Shown here one piece after another: positions 40,536 through 49,432 of a DNA stretch of 64,000 bases. How positions within the stretch are numbered: position 1 is the stretch's first letter; each line of letters starts with the position of its first letter. The position numbers and the translations under genes are program-made. The stretch comes from WRAV01 sp050950205 (GTDB lineage Bacteria > Bacillota > Clostridia > Oscillospirales > Ruminococcaceae), in NCBI GenBank assembly GCA_050950205.1, contig JBMNHF010000016.1:62001-126000 (forward strand). The letters are read 5' to 3'. The notes under the pieces are model-generated. The model saw only the letters and a program-made list of their open reading frames with translations. It had not been told where the DNA came from and ran no database searches.

Positions 40536-42341
40536 ATGGCGTATTATGAGAATATTCGCAACTTCTGCATTATAGCCCATATTGATCATGGAAAATCCAC
40601 TTTGGCTGACCGCTTGCTGGAGCAAACCCAGTCGGTCGCCCAAAGAGAAATGGCAAGCCAGCTGCTGGATAATATGGACATTGAGCGGGAGCGAGGGATT
40701 ACCATCAAAGCCCGGGCGGTTCGCTTGGACTACAAAGCAAAGGACGGGCAGCTCTACACCTTTAACCTCATCGACACTCCCGGCCATGTGGATTTCAGCT
40801 ACGAGGTTTCCCGCTCGCTGGCTGCCTGCGAGGGGGCCATTCTGGTGGTGGACGCCTCCCAAGGGGTGGAGGCACAGACTCTGGCCAACACCTATCTGGC
40901 CATCGACCACGGTTTGGAAGTGGTGCCGGTCATCAACAAAATTGACCTGCCTGCCGCAGACCCGGAGCGGGTAGCCCACGAGGTGGAGGATATCATCGGC
41001 ATCCCCTGTCTGGATGCTCCGCGGATTTCCGCCAAGCAGGGAGTGGGCATTCAAGAGGTGATGGAGCGGATTGTCACCGACATTCCCGCCCCCAAAGCAG
41101 ATGCCGATGCGCCGCTGCGGGCCCTGATTTTTGATTCCTACTACGACAGCTATAAAGGTGTTATTGTTTACGTCCGAGTGCTGGAAGGCACCTTAAAGGT
41201 GGATATGCCCATCCGCATGATGGGAACCGGCGCCGAGTTTGAGGTGGTGGAGATTGGCACCATGGGGGCCACCCGCCTCAATCCCTGTGAGGAGCTCCGG
41301 GCCGGAGAGGTGGGATACTTTACCGCCAGCATCAAAAATGTAAAGGATACCCAGGTGGGCGATACCGTCACCGGCGTCCAACGCCCCGCCTCAGAGCCTC
41401 TGCCGGGCTACCGCAAGGCCATGCCCATGGTGTTTTGCGGCATCTATCCCCAGGATGGAGCCAAGTATCCCGATCTGCGGGAAGCCTTGGAAAAGCTGCA
41501 GCTTAACGATGCCTCGCTCAGCTACGAGCCGGAAACCTCCATCGCTCTGGGCTTTGGATTTCGCTGCGGTTTTTTGGGACTACTCCATCTGGAAGTGATT
41601 TTAGAGCGGCTGGAGCGGGAGTTTTCTTTGGATCTCATCACAACGGCTCCCAGCGTCGTCTATAAATTCACCCTGACCAGCGGCAAAGTCTTGGAGGTTG
41701 ACAACCCCACCAACTACCCCGACCCCGCTACCATCCAAAGCGCTCAGGAGCCCTTTGTCAACGCCAGCATTATGACGCCGGCAGAATTCATCGGCTCCAT
41801 TATGGAGCTGTGCCAGCAGCGGCGGGGTGTCTATCTGGACACCAAGTACCTGGATACCGACCGGGTGGAGCTGCGCTATAAGCTTCCTCTGGGGGAGATT
41901 ATCTACGATTTCTTTGACGCCCTCAAGAGCAGGACCAAGGGATACGCCAGCTTTGACTATGAGCTGAGCGAATACCGGGAATCCAAGCTGACCAAGCTGG
42001 ATATCCTCCTCAACGGGGAAATGGTGGATGCCCTGAGCTTTATTGTCCATGCCGACAATGCCTACGCCCGGGGTCGCAAGTTGGCGGAGCGCCTGAAGGA
42101 GCATATCCCGCGCCAAATGTTTGAGGTGCCCATTCAGGCGGCCATTGGCGGAAAAATCATCGCCCGGGAGACGGTCAAGGCTCTGCGCAAAGACGTACTG
42201 GCCAAATGCTACGGCGGCGACATCACCCGGAAAAAGAAGCTGCTGGAAAAGCAGAAGGAAGGCAAGAAGAAGATGCGCCAGCTGGGCAGCGTAGAGGTGC
42301 CGCAGGAAGCCTTTACCGCCGTTCTCAAGCTGGACGAGTAA
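40536..42341 (+). CDS. lepA: Elongation factor 4 (LepA)
   Basis: A 601-residue translational GTPase linked to ribosome back-translocation and assembly. G1 AHIDHGKSTLADRLLEQT near residue 14, G2 GITIKA, G3 DTPGHVDFSYE, G4 NKIDLPAADP; then the EF-G-like domains II, III and V and the LepA-specific C-terminal domain with ECYGGDITRKKKLLEKQKEGKKKM-like sequence (here KCYGGDITRKKKLLEKQ). CAGGAG precedes ATG 40536. It is followed 66 nt later by hemW, the usual order lepA-hemW in Firmicutes, often ahead of hrcA, which here lies 17 kb away. Confidence 0.98.
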   Translation: MAYYENIRNFCIIAHIDHGKSTLADRLLEQTQSVAQREMASQLLDNMDIERERGITIKARAVRLDYKAKDGQLYTFNLIDTPGHVDFSYEVSRSLAACEGAILVVDASQGVEAQTLANTYLAIDHGLEVVPVINKIDLPAADPERVAHEVEDIIGIPCLDAPRISAKQGVGIQEVMERIVTDIPAPKADADAPLRALIFDSYYDSYKGVIVYVRVLEGTLKVDMPIRMMGTGAEFEVVEIGTMGATRLNPCEELRAGEVGYFTASIKNVKDTQVGDTVTGVQRPASEPLPGYRKAMPMVFCGIYPQDGAKYPDLREALEKLQLNDASLSYEPETSIALGFGFRCGFLGLLHLEVILERLEREFSLDLITTAPSVVYKFTLTSGKVLEVDNPTNYPDPATIQSAQEPFVNASIMTPAEFIGSIMELCQQRRGVYLDTKYLDTDRVELRYKLPLGEIIYDFFDALKSRTKGYASFDYELSEYRESKLTKLDILLNGEMVDALSFIVHADNAYARGRKLAERLKEHIPRQMFEVPIQAAIGGKIIARETVKALRKDVLAKCYGGDITRKKKLLEKQKEGKKKMRQLGSVEVPQEAFTAVLKLDE

Positions 42342-42407
42342 GGACGCTTCCCAAACTAAAGGAGGAATCGTTTCCTTTTGTTGCATCCAACTGCCAGCGG
42401 AGGCACC

Positions 42408-43577
42408 ATGAGAAACAAACAACCCATTGGGCTTTATCTGCACGTCCCCTTTTGCCGCAGCGGTAAATGCCCTTATTGCGACTTTTACTCCCTTCCCTTT
42501 GGGGAGGATTTGGCGGACGCTTATACCGCCGCCCTGAGGAAGGCTATGGCCCTTCAGCCCTTTGGCCCCCTACAGGCGGATACGGTGTATTTTGGCGGCG
42601 GCACCCCCTCTTTGCTGGGAGCCAAAAGGCTGGTTGCCTTGCTGGAGGACGCCGTCCGCTTTTTTGGGTTGCCGAAGGACAGCGAAGTCACCTTGGAAGC
42701 AAACCCCGAAAGCGTCACGTTGGAGCTGCTCCAGACCTTGCGGCGCAGCGGCTTTACCCGGGTTTCGGTGGGAGTGCAGAGCGGAGTGGATGCAGAGCTT
42801 GCCGCATTGAGCCGCCCCCACACGGCCCGACAGGCCCAGCAGGCTGTTGAGTGGGCCCAACAAGCGGGCTTTTCTCACATCTCCGCCGATTTGATGCTGG
42901 CCATCCCGGGGCAGAGCAAGGACAGCTTGCAGCAAAGCATTGCCTTTCTCACCAATCTCCCAGTGGATCATATATCTGCCTATTTATTGAAAATTGAAGA
43001 GGGCACCCCCTATGCCCAAAGGCGGCAGAGCCTCTCCCTACCCGATGAGGATGCCGCCGCCGACAGCTACCTTCTTTGCGCTTACCTGCTGGAAGAGGCC
43101 GGGTTTGCCCGATACGAAATCAGCAACTTTGCAAAGCCGGGAGGGCGGTGCCGCCACAACCTCAAGTACTGGCGCTGCCAGCCCTATCTGGGGCTGGGGC
43201 CCGCAGCCCACTCCTTTTTGCTGGGGGAAGATGCCACCTTAGGCCGGCGCTATGCCTTTCCCAAGGACCTGCAGGCCTTTTTATCGGCGGACCGCCCTTA
43301 CTCTCTGCTGGAGGACCAAGGGGAGGGGGGCAGCTGGGAGGAGCGACTGATGTTGGCACTGCGATTGGAAGAAGGGTTTGATGTGGCCAGTCTTCCAAAC
43401 CCTTTGGCCAGAAGCTCCTTGCTATGTAAAGCAAAAGAGCTTGCCACCCGAAACCTCTGCCGAATGAAGGGGAAGGCAGTTTCCTTAACAGGGGAGGGGA
43501 TGCTAGTTTCCAATGCAGTCACCCTTGCCCTGCTGGAGGCTTTGGAAGCCAGTTTGGAGAAATACAGCAAGCAATAA
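42408..43577 (+). CDS. hemW: Radical SAM heme chaperone HemW (coproporphyrinogen oxidase-like)
   Basis: A 389-residue radical-SAM protein of the HemW group. It begins IGLYLHVPFC and carries VYFGGGTPSLL, ANPESVT, RVSVGVQSG and the HemW domain C-terminally (YEISNFAKPGGRCRHNLKYW). The cluster-binding motif reads C-R-S-G-K-C-P-Y-C, that is C-x4-C-x2-C, one residue longer than the family's C-x3-C-x2-C; the DNA was read twice and the frame is intact. ATG 42408 is set by GGAGG just upstream; the frame is open to 42378. Downstream of lepA. Confidence 0.92.
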   Translation: MRNKQPIGLYLHVPFCRSGKCPYCDFYSLPFGEDLADAYTAALRKAMALQPFGPLQADTVYFGGGTPSLLGAKRLVALLEDAVRFFGLPKDSEVTLEANPESVTLELLQTLRRSGFTRVSVGVQSGVDAELAALSRPHTARQAQQAVEWAQQAGFSHISADLMLAIPGQSKDSLQQSIAFLTNLPVDHISAYLLKIEEGTPYAQRRQSLSLPDEDAAADSYLLCAYLLEEAGFARYEISNFAKPGGRCRHNLKYWRCQPYLGLGPAAHSFLLGEDATLGRRYAFPKDLQAFLSADRPYSLLEDQGEGGSWEERLMLALRLEEGFDVASLPNPLARSSLLCKAKELATRNLCRMKGKAVSLTGEGMLVSNAVTLALLEALEASLEKYSKQ

Positions 43578-43622
43578 ATGCGCAAAGTATACAGATTGCA
43601 ATTTTCTACAAAAGCCAACAAA

Positions 43623-43652
43623 ATATGCGGAAAGGCGAACCTTTCCGCATAT
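43623..43652. terminator. Bidirectional hairpin between hemW and ChrB-N gene
   Basis: ATATGCGGAAAGG-CGAA-CCTTTCCGCATAT, a perfect 13-bp stem with a stable tetraloop, between convergent genes. T tracts are absent but flanks are AT-rich. Confidence 0.75.
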
Positions 43653-43701
43653 ACTATATGTTATATATTGCCCGATGGAATTGCCGTTGACAGAGTGGAA
43701 T

Positions 43702-44229
43702 CTATAGTTTATCGTCCAGCAGAGAGCGCAGCTGCTTGGAAAGCTCCTCGGTGCTGTGGGCGATATCCTGAGCCATTTCGTCCAGCAGAGCAGCCAGTTC
43801 GCTACCTGGCCCGGATTTAAAAAAGTCCCGGCTTTTTACCTTAACATACTGCTTGAGCACTTTGCGCAGCCGGTCGGTGTCCGAGTCGGCCCAAAGGTTT
43901 TGCTTTAATTGTTCCATCACCTGAGCGCAGTCCCGCATCAGCTCCATGTATTCGTTGCGGCTTTGCTCCCGAAACTGGCGGATGGTTTTTTGCTCGTCTG
44001 CCGTATCTAAAAAGCGCAGTTCGGCCAAAGTGGCTTCCCCGCCCATATCGTGTATCTTTTTGGCCAAAGCGCGGAATTGCGAAAGACTTTGAGGACTTTT
44101 GGGTAAAATAGCTACCCCTTGCTTAAAGTAGCCGGCTCCCAGCTCCTTGAGCTTGCGCCAGACATAAACCCGGTTCTTGGACGGATTGATGGGAACGTTA
44201 TATCCAAGAGCCAGCCAGATGATCTGCAA
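43702..44229 (-). CDS. Stand-alone ChrB N-terminal domain protein
   Basis: A 175-residue protein. Residues 1-75 resemble the N-terminal domain of ChrB-type proteins (IWLALGYNVPINPSKNRVYVWRKLKELGAGYFKQGVAILP and following), a winged-helix-like domain found with chromate-resistance and other regulators. The rest is helical and highly charged, with LRKVLKQYVKVKSRDFF and a Leu/Glu-rich tail. No chromate transporter ChrA is nearby, so a chromate role is unlikely to be read from context; a nucleic-acid-binding role is inference. TTG 44229 follows a perfect GGAGGTGATC. It is a single gene with its own promoter, divergent from asnA. Confidence 0.72.
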   Translation of the reverse strand: MQIIWLALGYNVPINPSKNRVYVWRKLKELGAGYFKQGVAILPKSPQSLSQFRALAKKIHDMGGEATLAELRFLDTADEQKTIRQFREQSRNEYMELMRDCAQVMEQLKQNLWADSDTDRLRKVLKQYVKVKSRDFFKSGPGSELAALLDEMAQDIAHSTEELSKQLRSLLDDKL

Positions 44230-44297
44230 AGGATCACCTCCCTCGTGGCGAATGGGCCAAATGCTGCAAAACACGCTGGCCCACTGTATTCTATTTT

Positions 44298-44327
44298 ATT
44301 GTAACCATTGTTTGCTTTTATTGTCAA
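44298..44327 (-). promoter_or_regulatory. Promoter of the ChrB-N gene
   Basis: Minus strand TTGACA (44327-44322), 18 nt, TACAAT (44303-44298). Confidence 0.82.
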
Positions 44328-44377
44328 GTGTCGATTTTTGTAAGCCGCTTGCGGTCTAATATAGGAGGAGTCAATCT

Positions 44378-45388
44378 ATGCCAAAGCGTTTTATCATCCC
44401 TCGGGGGTACCAGTCTCGTTTGGATCTTGTGGAAACTCAACTGGCGATCAAAGCCGCCAAAGATATCTTTGAAAAGGAGCTGGCCAACGCCCTGAATTTG
44501 ATTCGCGTGTCGGCACCATTGTTTGTACATCCCTCCTCAGGTCTCAACGACAATCTCAACGGGGTGGAGCGTCCCGTGCAGTTTGATGTGATGGATTTGC
44601 CGGAGGATGTGCAGATTGTTCAGTCTCTGGCCAAGTGGAAGCGGCTGGCACTTCACCGATACGGCATTGCCCCGGGCAACGGCCTTTACACCGACATGAA
44701 CGCCATTCGCCGGGACGAGACCCTGGATTCCCTGCACTCCATCTATGTGGACCAATGGGACTGGGAACTGGTGATCAGCAAAGAGGACAGAACCCTGGAT
44801 TACCTGTATTCTCTGGTGAGAAAGATTGTCAAGGCCCTGACCCGCACCCAATACCGGCTTTGCCAGATCTTCCCCCAGTTGGATGAATTCCTCACCGACG
44901 AGGTCACCTTTATCACCGCTCAAGAGCTGGAGGACCGCTATCCTGATCTGCTGCCCTTTGAGCGGGAATGCGAAATCGCCAAGGAGTGCGGTGTGGTATT
45001 TCTCAGTCAAATTGGAGGAGTCCTCAAAAGCGGAAAACCCCATGATGGCCGTGCCCCCGACTATGACGACTGGAGCCTCAACGGGGATATCATCGTCTGG
45101 AACCCTGTTCTGGAGCAGGCCTTTGAAATTTCTTCCATGGGCATTCGGGTGGATGAAAAGAGTTTGGCCGAGCAGCTTAAAATCGCCGGCTGTGAAGATC
45201 GCCGGGAGCTGATGTTCCACAAAATGCTTCTGGAAGGCAAGCTGCCCCTGACAGCCGGTGGCGGTATTGGACAAAGCCGAATTTGCATGCTGCTGCTTCA
45301 GAAGGCCCACATTGGAGAAGTGCAGGTGAGCGAATGGCCCGCCGACATGGTGGAGGAGTGCGCCAACAACGGCATCGTCATCTTATAG
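44378..45388 (+). CDS. asnA: Aspartate-ammonia ligase (asparagine synthetase A)
   Basis: A 336-residue ammonia-dependent asparagine synthetase with the class II aminoacyl-tRNA synthetase fold. RVSAPLFVHPSSGLNDNLNGVERPV, SLAKWKRLALHRYG, YVDQWDWELVI and the C-terminal GGGIGQSRICMLLL (motif 3 region) are family hallmarks. It makes asparagine from aspartate, ATP and ammonia in the cytosol. AGGAGGAG precedes ATG 44378. The gap to the ChrB-N gene is about 150 nt and too short for the T-box leader often found with asnA; none is visible. Confidence 0.97.
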   Translation: MPKRFIIPRGYQSRLDLVETQLAIKAAKDIFEKELANALNLIRVSAPLFVHPSSGLNDNLNGVERPVQFDVMDLPEDVQIVQSLAKWKRLALHRYGIAPGNGLYTDMNAIRRDETLDSLHSIYVDQWDWELVISKEDRTLDYLYSLVRKIVKALTRTQYRLCQIFPQLDEFLTDEVTFITAQELEDRYPDLLPFERECEIAKECGVVFLSQIGGVLKSGKPHDGRAPDYDDWSLNGDIIVWNPVLEQAFEISSMGIRVDEKSLAEQLKIAGCEDRRELMFHKMLLEGKLPLTAGGGIGQSRICMLLLQKAHIGEVQVSEWPADMVEECANNGIVIL

Positions 45389-45460
45389 AGTCCGAAGGAT
45401 GAGTGCAGCTTCTTGTTGGAAAAAGCTTGTCTAAAAAATCTGGAATTTATCCGGAAACAG

Positions 45461-45489
45461 TTGCATTCAAATAAAAAAAATGGTATGAT
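45461..45489 (+). promoter_or_regulatory. Promoter of rpsT
   Basis: TTGCAT (45461-45466), 17 nt, TATGAT (45484-45489). Confidence 0.75.
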
Positions 45490-45550
45490 AACACGTAGCC
45501 TTTAACGCCTTGATAGGCTTCCAGCACCGAAGTGGGAGGTGAAAGAACCA

Positions 45551-45811
45551 ATGGCAAACACCAAAACTGCGAAAAAGCGGATTAAAGTCATCGCTGCCAA
45601 AACCTTGCGCAACAAGGCTTATCGCTCCAGTCTGCGTACGGCTATCAAAAAAGCGGATCTGGCTTTGACAAATGGAGCTGAGGATACAACTCAGGCAGTG
45701 CGCAGCGCTCTGAAAAAGATTGATCAGGCCGTCTCCAAGGGTATTCTTCATAAAAACACAGCGGCGCGCAAAAAGTCCAAGCTGGCCAAGCGTCTTAATC
45801 AGGCAGGTTAA
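45551..45811 (+). CDS. rpsT: 30S ribosomal protein S20
   Basis: An 86-residue basic protein of the small subunit that binds the 5' domain of 16S rRNA. MANTKTAKKRIKV and the helical Lys/Arg/Ala-rich body ending GILHKNTAARKKSKLAKRLNQ fit S20. ATG 45551 is preferred over an in-frame start at 45539 because it gives the standard N terminus and GGGAGG lies upstream. Single gene with its own promoter, as is usual for rpsT. Confidence 0.96.
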   Translation: MANTKTAKKRIKVIAAKTLRNKAYRSSLRTAIKKADLALTNGAEDTTQAVRSALKKIDQAVSKGILHKNTAARKKSKLAKRLNQAG

Positions 45812-45917
45812 GCGTCCGCTTTTTTATTCTGCCGGCAACGGCAGCCCCGTTTCTTCTCCTGGAGGTGCGGTGCTGCCTTTTTGCGTTTTACCTTATATTG
45901 TATAGGGAGGTAACGCC

Positions 45918-46100
45918 ATGTTTCGCAAACAGCGCCAAAAGCTGGCCGCCGTCAAACTGGGGGATCTGGGAGCCGTTGGAGTTTTTGCAGCAGCCATTGC
46001 TTTGCTGGTGGTGGTGGGCCTTTATGTGGTGGCCCGCCTGGCCGGAGAGCGCGCCTACCGGGAAAAATGGAAAGATTATGTTGATTGTGGTTGGGCCTAA
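45918..46100 (+). CDS. Small single-pass membrane protein
   Basis: A 60-residue protein of unknown function: basic N terminus (MFRKQRQKLAAVKLG), one transmembrane helix (AVGVFAAAIALLVVVGLYVVA, given as residues about 19-39), and a charged tail ending DCGWA. GGGAGG lies 6 nt before the ATG, which with the strong terminator just after makes it credible. It may be transcribed with rpsT or from an AT-rich stretch near 45890. Confidence 0.65.
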   Translation: MFRKQRQKLAAVKLGDLGAVGVFAAAIALLVVVGLYVVARLAGERAYREKWKDYVDCGWA

Positions 46101-46116
46101 CGACAAGGCTGACAGC

Positions 46117-46155
46117 AGACGGATTCGGGAAAACAACGAATCCGTCTTTTCTTTT
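46117..46155 (+). terminator. Terminator after the 60-residue membrane protein gene
   Basis: AGACGGATTCG-GGAAAACAA-CGAATCCGTCT followed by TTTCTTTT: textbook intrinsic terminator. Confidence 0.93.
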
Positions 46156-46798
46156 GCGGCTTTCTGTAGAATCCTGTCGAAATATAACGAATGGTATAGT
46201 ATGTTGCAAGTTAGGATCGCACTATCCCTCTATGGATAGCCGGAAAGCGATTCTCTGAGAAAAGACAAGGCTCTGACACCCATAGGGTAAAAACTACTGC
46301 GGGATAAAAACGATCTGTGATCTTTGCGCAGCCAGAGGGGTAAGATACGGGGGAAGATTCAACTTGTTTCCGTATAATAGGACAACAACATTACAAATTG
46401 TATATCTTATTACAGTATTTTTTCCCCGCAGTCTTTACCAAACTACGGGGAATGTTGATTTAACGGGGAGTAAATTGAAATTCGCCTTGTCTTTGACAAA
46501 CAATGTGAAAAAGGTGATGAAGGGACAAAGTATCTGCCGATTGCTGTATAATCGAACAGAATAATGACTGATAGTATAACCGCCATGCCCTTTGGCGCTG
46601 ATGGTCAAGAGGCAATTCTGACAGCATTTCAATCGGCTTGACCCTGTTTCTTTTTGCCGTAGCCGAGAGTACCGGTTTTTATTGTGTTTTCTGTCAAATA
46701 CGTTCGCTACCATCTCGAAAACCTTTGTGAAACTTATATATAAATTCTGCAATACCAATTGCCAATCGATAGGATATTGAAACTTTATAGCAAAAACA
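46156..46798. other. Unassigned AT-rich stretch before gdhA
   Basis: About 640 nt between a strong terminator and the gdhA promoter. No open frame with a ribosome binding site is convincing. It holds a hairpin TTCCCCG/CGGGGAA (46422-46452) and TATAAT boxes near 46373 and 46546 without good -35 partners. It may hold an unrecognised small RNA or be a decayed gene; neither is shown. Confidence 0.4.
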
Positions 46799-46827
46799 TT
46801 GCAAAACCTATCGCAAGGAGTTATAAT
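46799..46827 (+). promoter_or_regulatory. Promoter of gdhA
   Basis: TTGCAA (46799-46804), 17 nt, TATAAT (46822-46827). The leader is about 118 nt. Confidence 0.78.
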
Positions 46828-46951
46828 AATGTGATGAAATCGCCGTTGAAAAATAGAACTCCAAGGGAAAATGAAGGATTGCACTTCGATACCTTCGAGA
46901 TAGCTGTTTTTCAGATTGGCAAGCAATTTCGGAATGAAAGGAAAGTGGATT

Positions 46952-48202
46952 ATGTCCAGTTACAATCCCTACGACAACGTATTGGCTACCTTGGAGAGTG
47001 CGGCGAAGATACTGGGATACGAGCCGTCTGAGTATGAGATACTGAAACACCCGGAGCGCTCACTGAAAGTGGCGGTTCCCGTTCGCATGGACGACGGCAG
47101 CATCAAGGTGTTTGACGGCTACCGGGTTCAGCACAGCACCGTTCGAGGCCCTGCCAAAGGTGGCTTGCGATATCACCCCGACGTAAACCTTATGGAAGTC
47201 TCCGCCCTTGCAGCCTGGATGACCTTTAAATGTGCCGTGGTGGGCATTCCCTATGGCGGAGGCAAGGGAGCTTTGGCGGTGGATCCCACCAAGCTCTCCA
47301 AAAACGAGCTGAAAAATCTTACCCGCAGCTTTACCACCATGATTGCCCCCATCATTGGGCCCGAAACCGATATTCCCGCCCCCGACCTGGGCACCAACCC
47401 AGAGATCATGGGCTGGATTGTGGATACCTACTCCACCCTGAAGGGTTATCCCAACCCCGGTGTGGTAACCGGAAAACCCATCGAGCTGGGCGGCTCTCTG
47501 GGCCGGGGAGAGGCTACCGGACGGGGCATCACCATCACCGCCAAAAATGCGCTTAAGGCCTTGGGCCGGGAGCTGAAGGGGGCCACCGTGGCGGTACAGG
47601 GCATGGGCAACGTGGGCAGCGTATCCGCCAAGCTCATCCACGCCGCAGGTGCCAAGATTGTGGCCGTTTCCGACGTTTCCACCGGAATCTACAATGCCAA
47701 TGGTCTTAACATTCCCGATATTTTGGCCTTTGTGGCAGGCGGGAAAAACCTGCTGAAAGATTATAAGGGCGATGTGGAGTTTATCGACAACGGCCAGCTC
47801 CTCACCTTGGATGTGGATTTGCTGGTGCCTGCCGCCATGGAAAATATGATCAACCAGGACAATGCCGCCAACATCCGCGCCAAGTTGATTGTAGAAGGTG
47901 CCAATGGCCCCACCACGGTAGAGGCCGACGCCATTTTGGAGCAGAAGGGCATTCCCGTCATTCCCGACATTCTGGCCAATGCAGGTGGCGTGGTGGTTTC
48001 CTACTTTGAGTGGGTGCAGAACAACCAGAAGTTCTACTGGGACGAAGAGACGGTCAACCAGCGCCTGGAAAGCGTGATGAACGAAGCCTTCCGCAATGTT
48101 TGGGAAATTGCTCAGGAGAAAAAAGTTACCATTCGCACCGGCGCTTACCTCATCGCTGTCAAAAAGATTGTAGAGACCCTGCGGATGAAGGGTAGCATCT
48201 AA
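46952..48202 (+). CDS. gdhA: Glutamate dehydrogenase
   Basis: A 416-residue hexameric glutamate dehydrogenase, interconverting glutamate and 2-oxoglutarate plus ammonia. RGPAKGGLRYHPDVNLMEV with the substrate-binding Lys, FKCAVVGIPYGGGKG with the catalytic Lys, PAPDLGTNPEIMGW with the catalytic Asp, and the Rossmann motif VQGMGNVGS near residue 215 are all present. The NAD/NADP preference is not decided by me; length and type resemble the Bacillus GudB/RocG group. ATG 46952 follows AAAGGAAAGTGG and gives the family N terminus; an upstream in-frame start lacks a site. Confidence 0.97.
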   Translation: MSSYNPYDNVLATLESAAKILGYEPSEYEILKHPERSLKVAVPVRMDDGSIKVFDGYRVQHSTVRGPAKGGLRYHPDVNLMEVSALAAWMTFKCAVVGIPYGGGKGALAVDPTKLSKNELKNLTRSFTTMIAPIIGPETDIPAPDLGTNPEIMGWIVDTYSTLKGYPNPGVVTGKPIELGGSLGRGEATGRGITITAKNALKALGRELKGATVAVQGMGNVGSVSAKLIHAAGAKIVAVSDVSTGIYNANGLNIPDILAFVAGGKNLLKDYKGDVEFIDNGQLLTLDVDLLVPAAMENMINQDNAANIRAKLIVEGANGPTTVEADAILEQKGIPVIPDILANAGGVVVSYFEWVQNNQKFYWDEETVNQRLESVMNEAFRNVWEIAQEKKVTIRTGAYLIAVKKIVETLRMKGSI

Positions 48203-48230
48203 TCTGCTTACCGCAGCATCTTCATAGAAT

Positions 48231-48258
48231 AAGGCTCCCGCATCTTGCGGGAGCCTTT
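48231..48258 (+). terminator. Terminator after gdhA
   Basis: AAGGCTCCCGC-ATCTT-GCGGGAGCCTT, perfect stem, short T run (TTTGG). Confidence 0.82.
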
Positions 48259-48434
48259 GGTCTGGATAGCCTTTTTTGGCTCAGTTCTCACCGGCGCTAC
48301 CCTACTCAATTTGTGGGATCTGGCCATGGAGCCATAAGGGGTGTTGGTGCAAGCCCAATCTGAATGGAGCAAGGTGTCATTTTGCAGGAAAACATATCCC
48401 CGACAAAGCAAACAAGTATATTCGGGCAAAGGAA

Positions 48435-48472
48435 AACCCGCCGGTTCGGCCATAAGGCTGAACCGGCGGGTT
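48435..48472 (-). terminator. Terminator after split transketolase genes
   Basis: AACCCGCCGGTTC and GAACCGGCGGGTT form a perfect 13-bp stem; on the minus strand TTTTCCTTT follows. It lies 12 nt past the transketolase C subunit stop. Confidence 0.85.
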
Positions 48473-48484
48473 GTTTGGCTTTTG

Positions 48485-49432
48485 TTATTTGCGGGACATG
48501 GCTTTTTGGGCGGCCTTGACGATATCGGCAGGGGTCAGGTGGAAGTGTTCCACCAGAGACGCCGGATCGCCGGACTGACCAAAGGTATCCCGAACGCCAA
48601 CCCGCTCCATGGGAACGGGGTGGTTTTCCACCAGTACCTCGGCGACTGCACTGCCCAGACCGCCGATGATGTTGTGCTCTTCCGCGGTGACAATGGCACC
48701 GGTTTCCCGGGCGGCTGTCAGCAGCAGCTCCTGATCCAGAGGCTTGATGGTGTGAATGTCGATGACCCGGGCGGAAACGCCTTCCTGCGCCAGAGCATCG
48801 GCAGCCTTGAGGGCTTGTGCCACCATATAGCCGGTGGCCACAATGGTGACGTCTTTGCCGTCCCGCAGGGTGCAACCCTTGCCCAGCTCAAAGTGATAGC
48901 CGGGGATATCCTGGGTGATTTGCTCTACGGCAAGGCGGCCGGTCCGCATATAGCAGGGGCCCTCGTAATCCAACATGGCTTTCAGAGCCAGGCGGGTTTC
49001 ATTGGCATCGCAGGGGCTGAGCACCACCATGCCGGGCAGCGCCCGGGTTAAGGAAATGTCTTCCAGAGCTTGGTGGGTGGGGCCATCCTGTCCCACCGTG
49101 ACACCGGCGTGAGAACCTACCACCTTTACGTTGAGGCGGGGGAACACGATGGAGTTGCGCACCTGATCATACATTCTGCCGGGAGCAAACATGGCAAAAG
49201 AATGAATCAGAACAATTTTGCCGGTAGTGGCAAGACCTGCGGCTACGCCGGCCATATTGGCTTCGGCGATGCCCATGTCGATATACCGTTCGGGGTAAGC
49301 CTGCCCAAAGATGGCAGACATGGTGGACACTCCCAGGTCGGCGTCCAAGGCAACAATGCGGGGATCCGCTCCAAATTCCCGCAGGGCCTCACCGTAAGCC
49401 TGACGGGTTGCAATCTTTTTCAGCTCGCTCAT
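48485..49432 (-). CDS. Transketolase, C-terminal subunit
   Basis: A 315-residue protein holding the pyrimidine-binding and C-terminal domains of transketolase. DADLGVSTMSAIF, YIDMGIAEANMAGVAAGLA (conserved Glu that activates thiamine diphosphate), GSHAGVTVGQDGPTHQALEDI and the C-terminal domain with EEHNIIGGLGSAVAE are typical. With the N subunit it forms the enzyme moving two-carbon units in the pentose phosphate pathway. ATG 49432 is set by GGAGGTGG 7 nt upstream and by the ATGA overlap with the N-subunit gene. Split transketolases are common in Clostridia. Confidence 0.95.
   Translation of the reverse strand: MSELKKIATRQAYGEALREFGADPRIVALDADLGVSTMSAIFGQAYPERYIDMGIAEANMAGVAAGLATTGKIVLIHSFAMFAPGRMYDQVRNSIVFPRLNVKVVGSHAGVTVGQDGPTHQALEDISLTRALPGMVVLSPCDANETRLALKAMLDYEGPCYMRTGRLAVEQITQDIPGYHFELGKGCTLRDGKDVTIVATGYMVAQALKAADALAQEGVSARVIDIHTIKPLDQELLLTAARETGAIVTAEEHNIIGGLGSAVAEVLVENHPVPMERVGVRDTFGQSGDPASLVEHFHLTPADIVKAAQKAMSRK

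Noticed and set aside
44230..44377. T-box leader before asnA
   Set aside because: The gap is too short, shared with a divergent promoter, and lacks the T-box TGG-type core and terminator.
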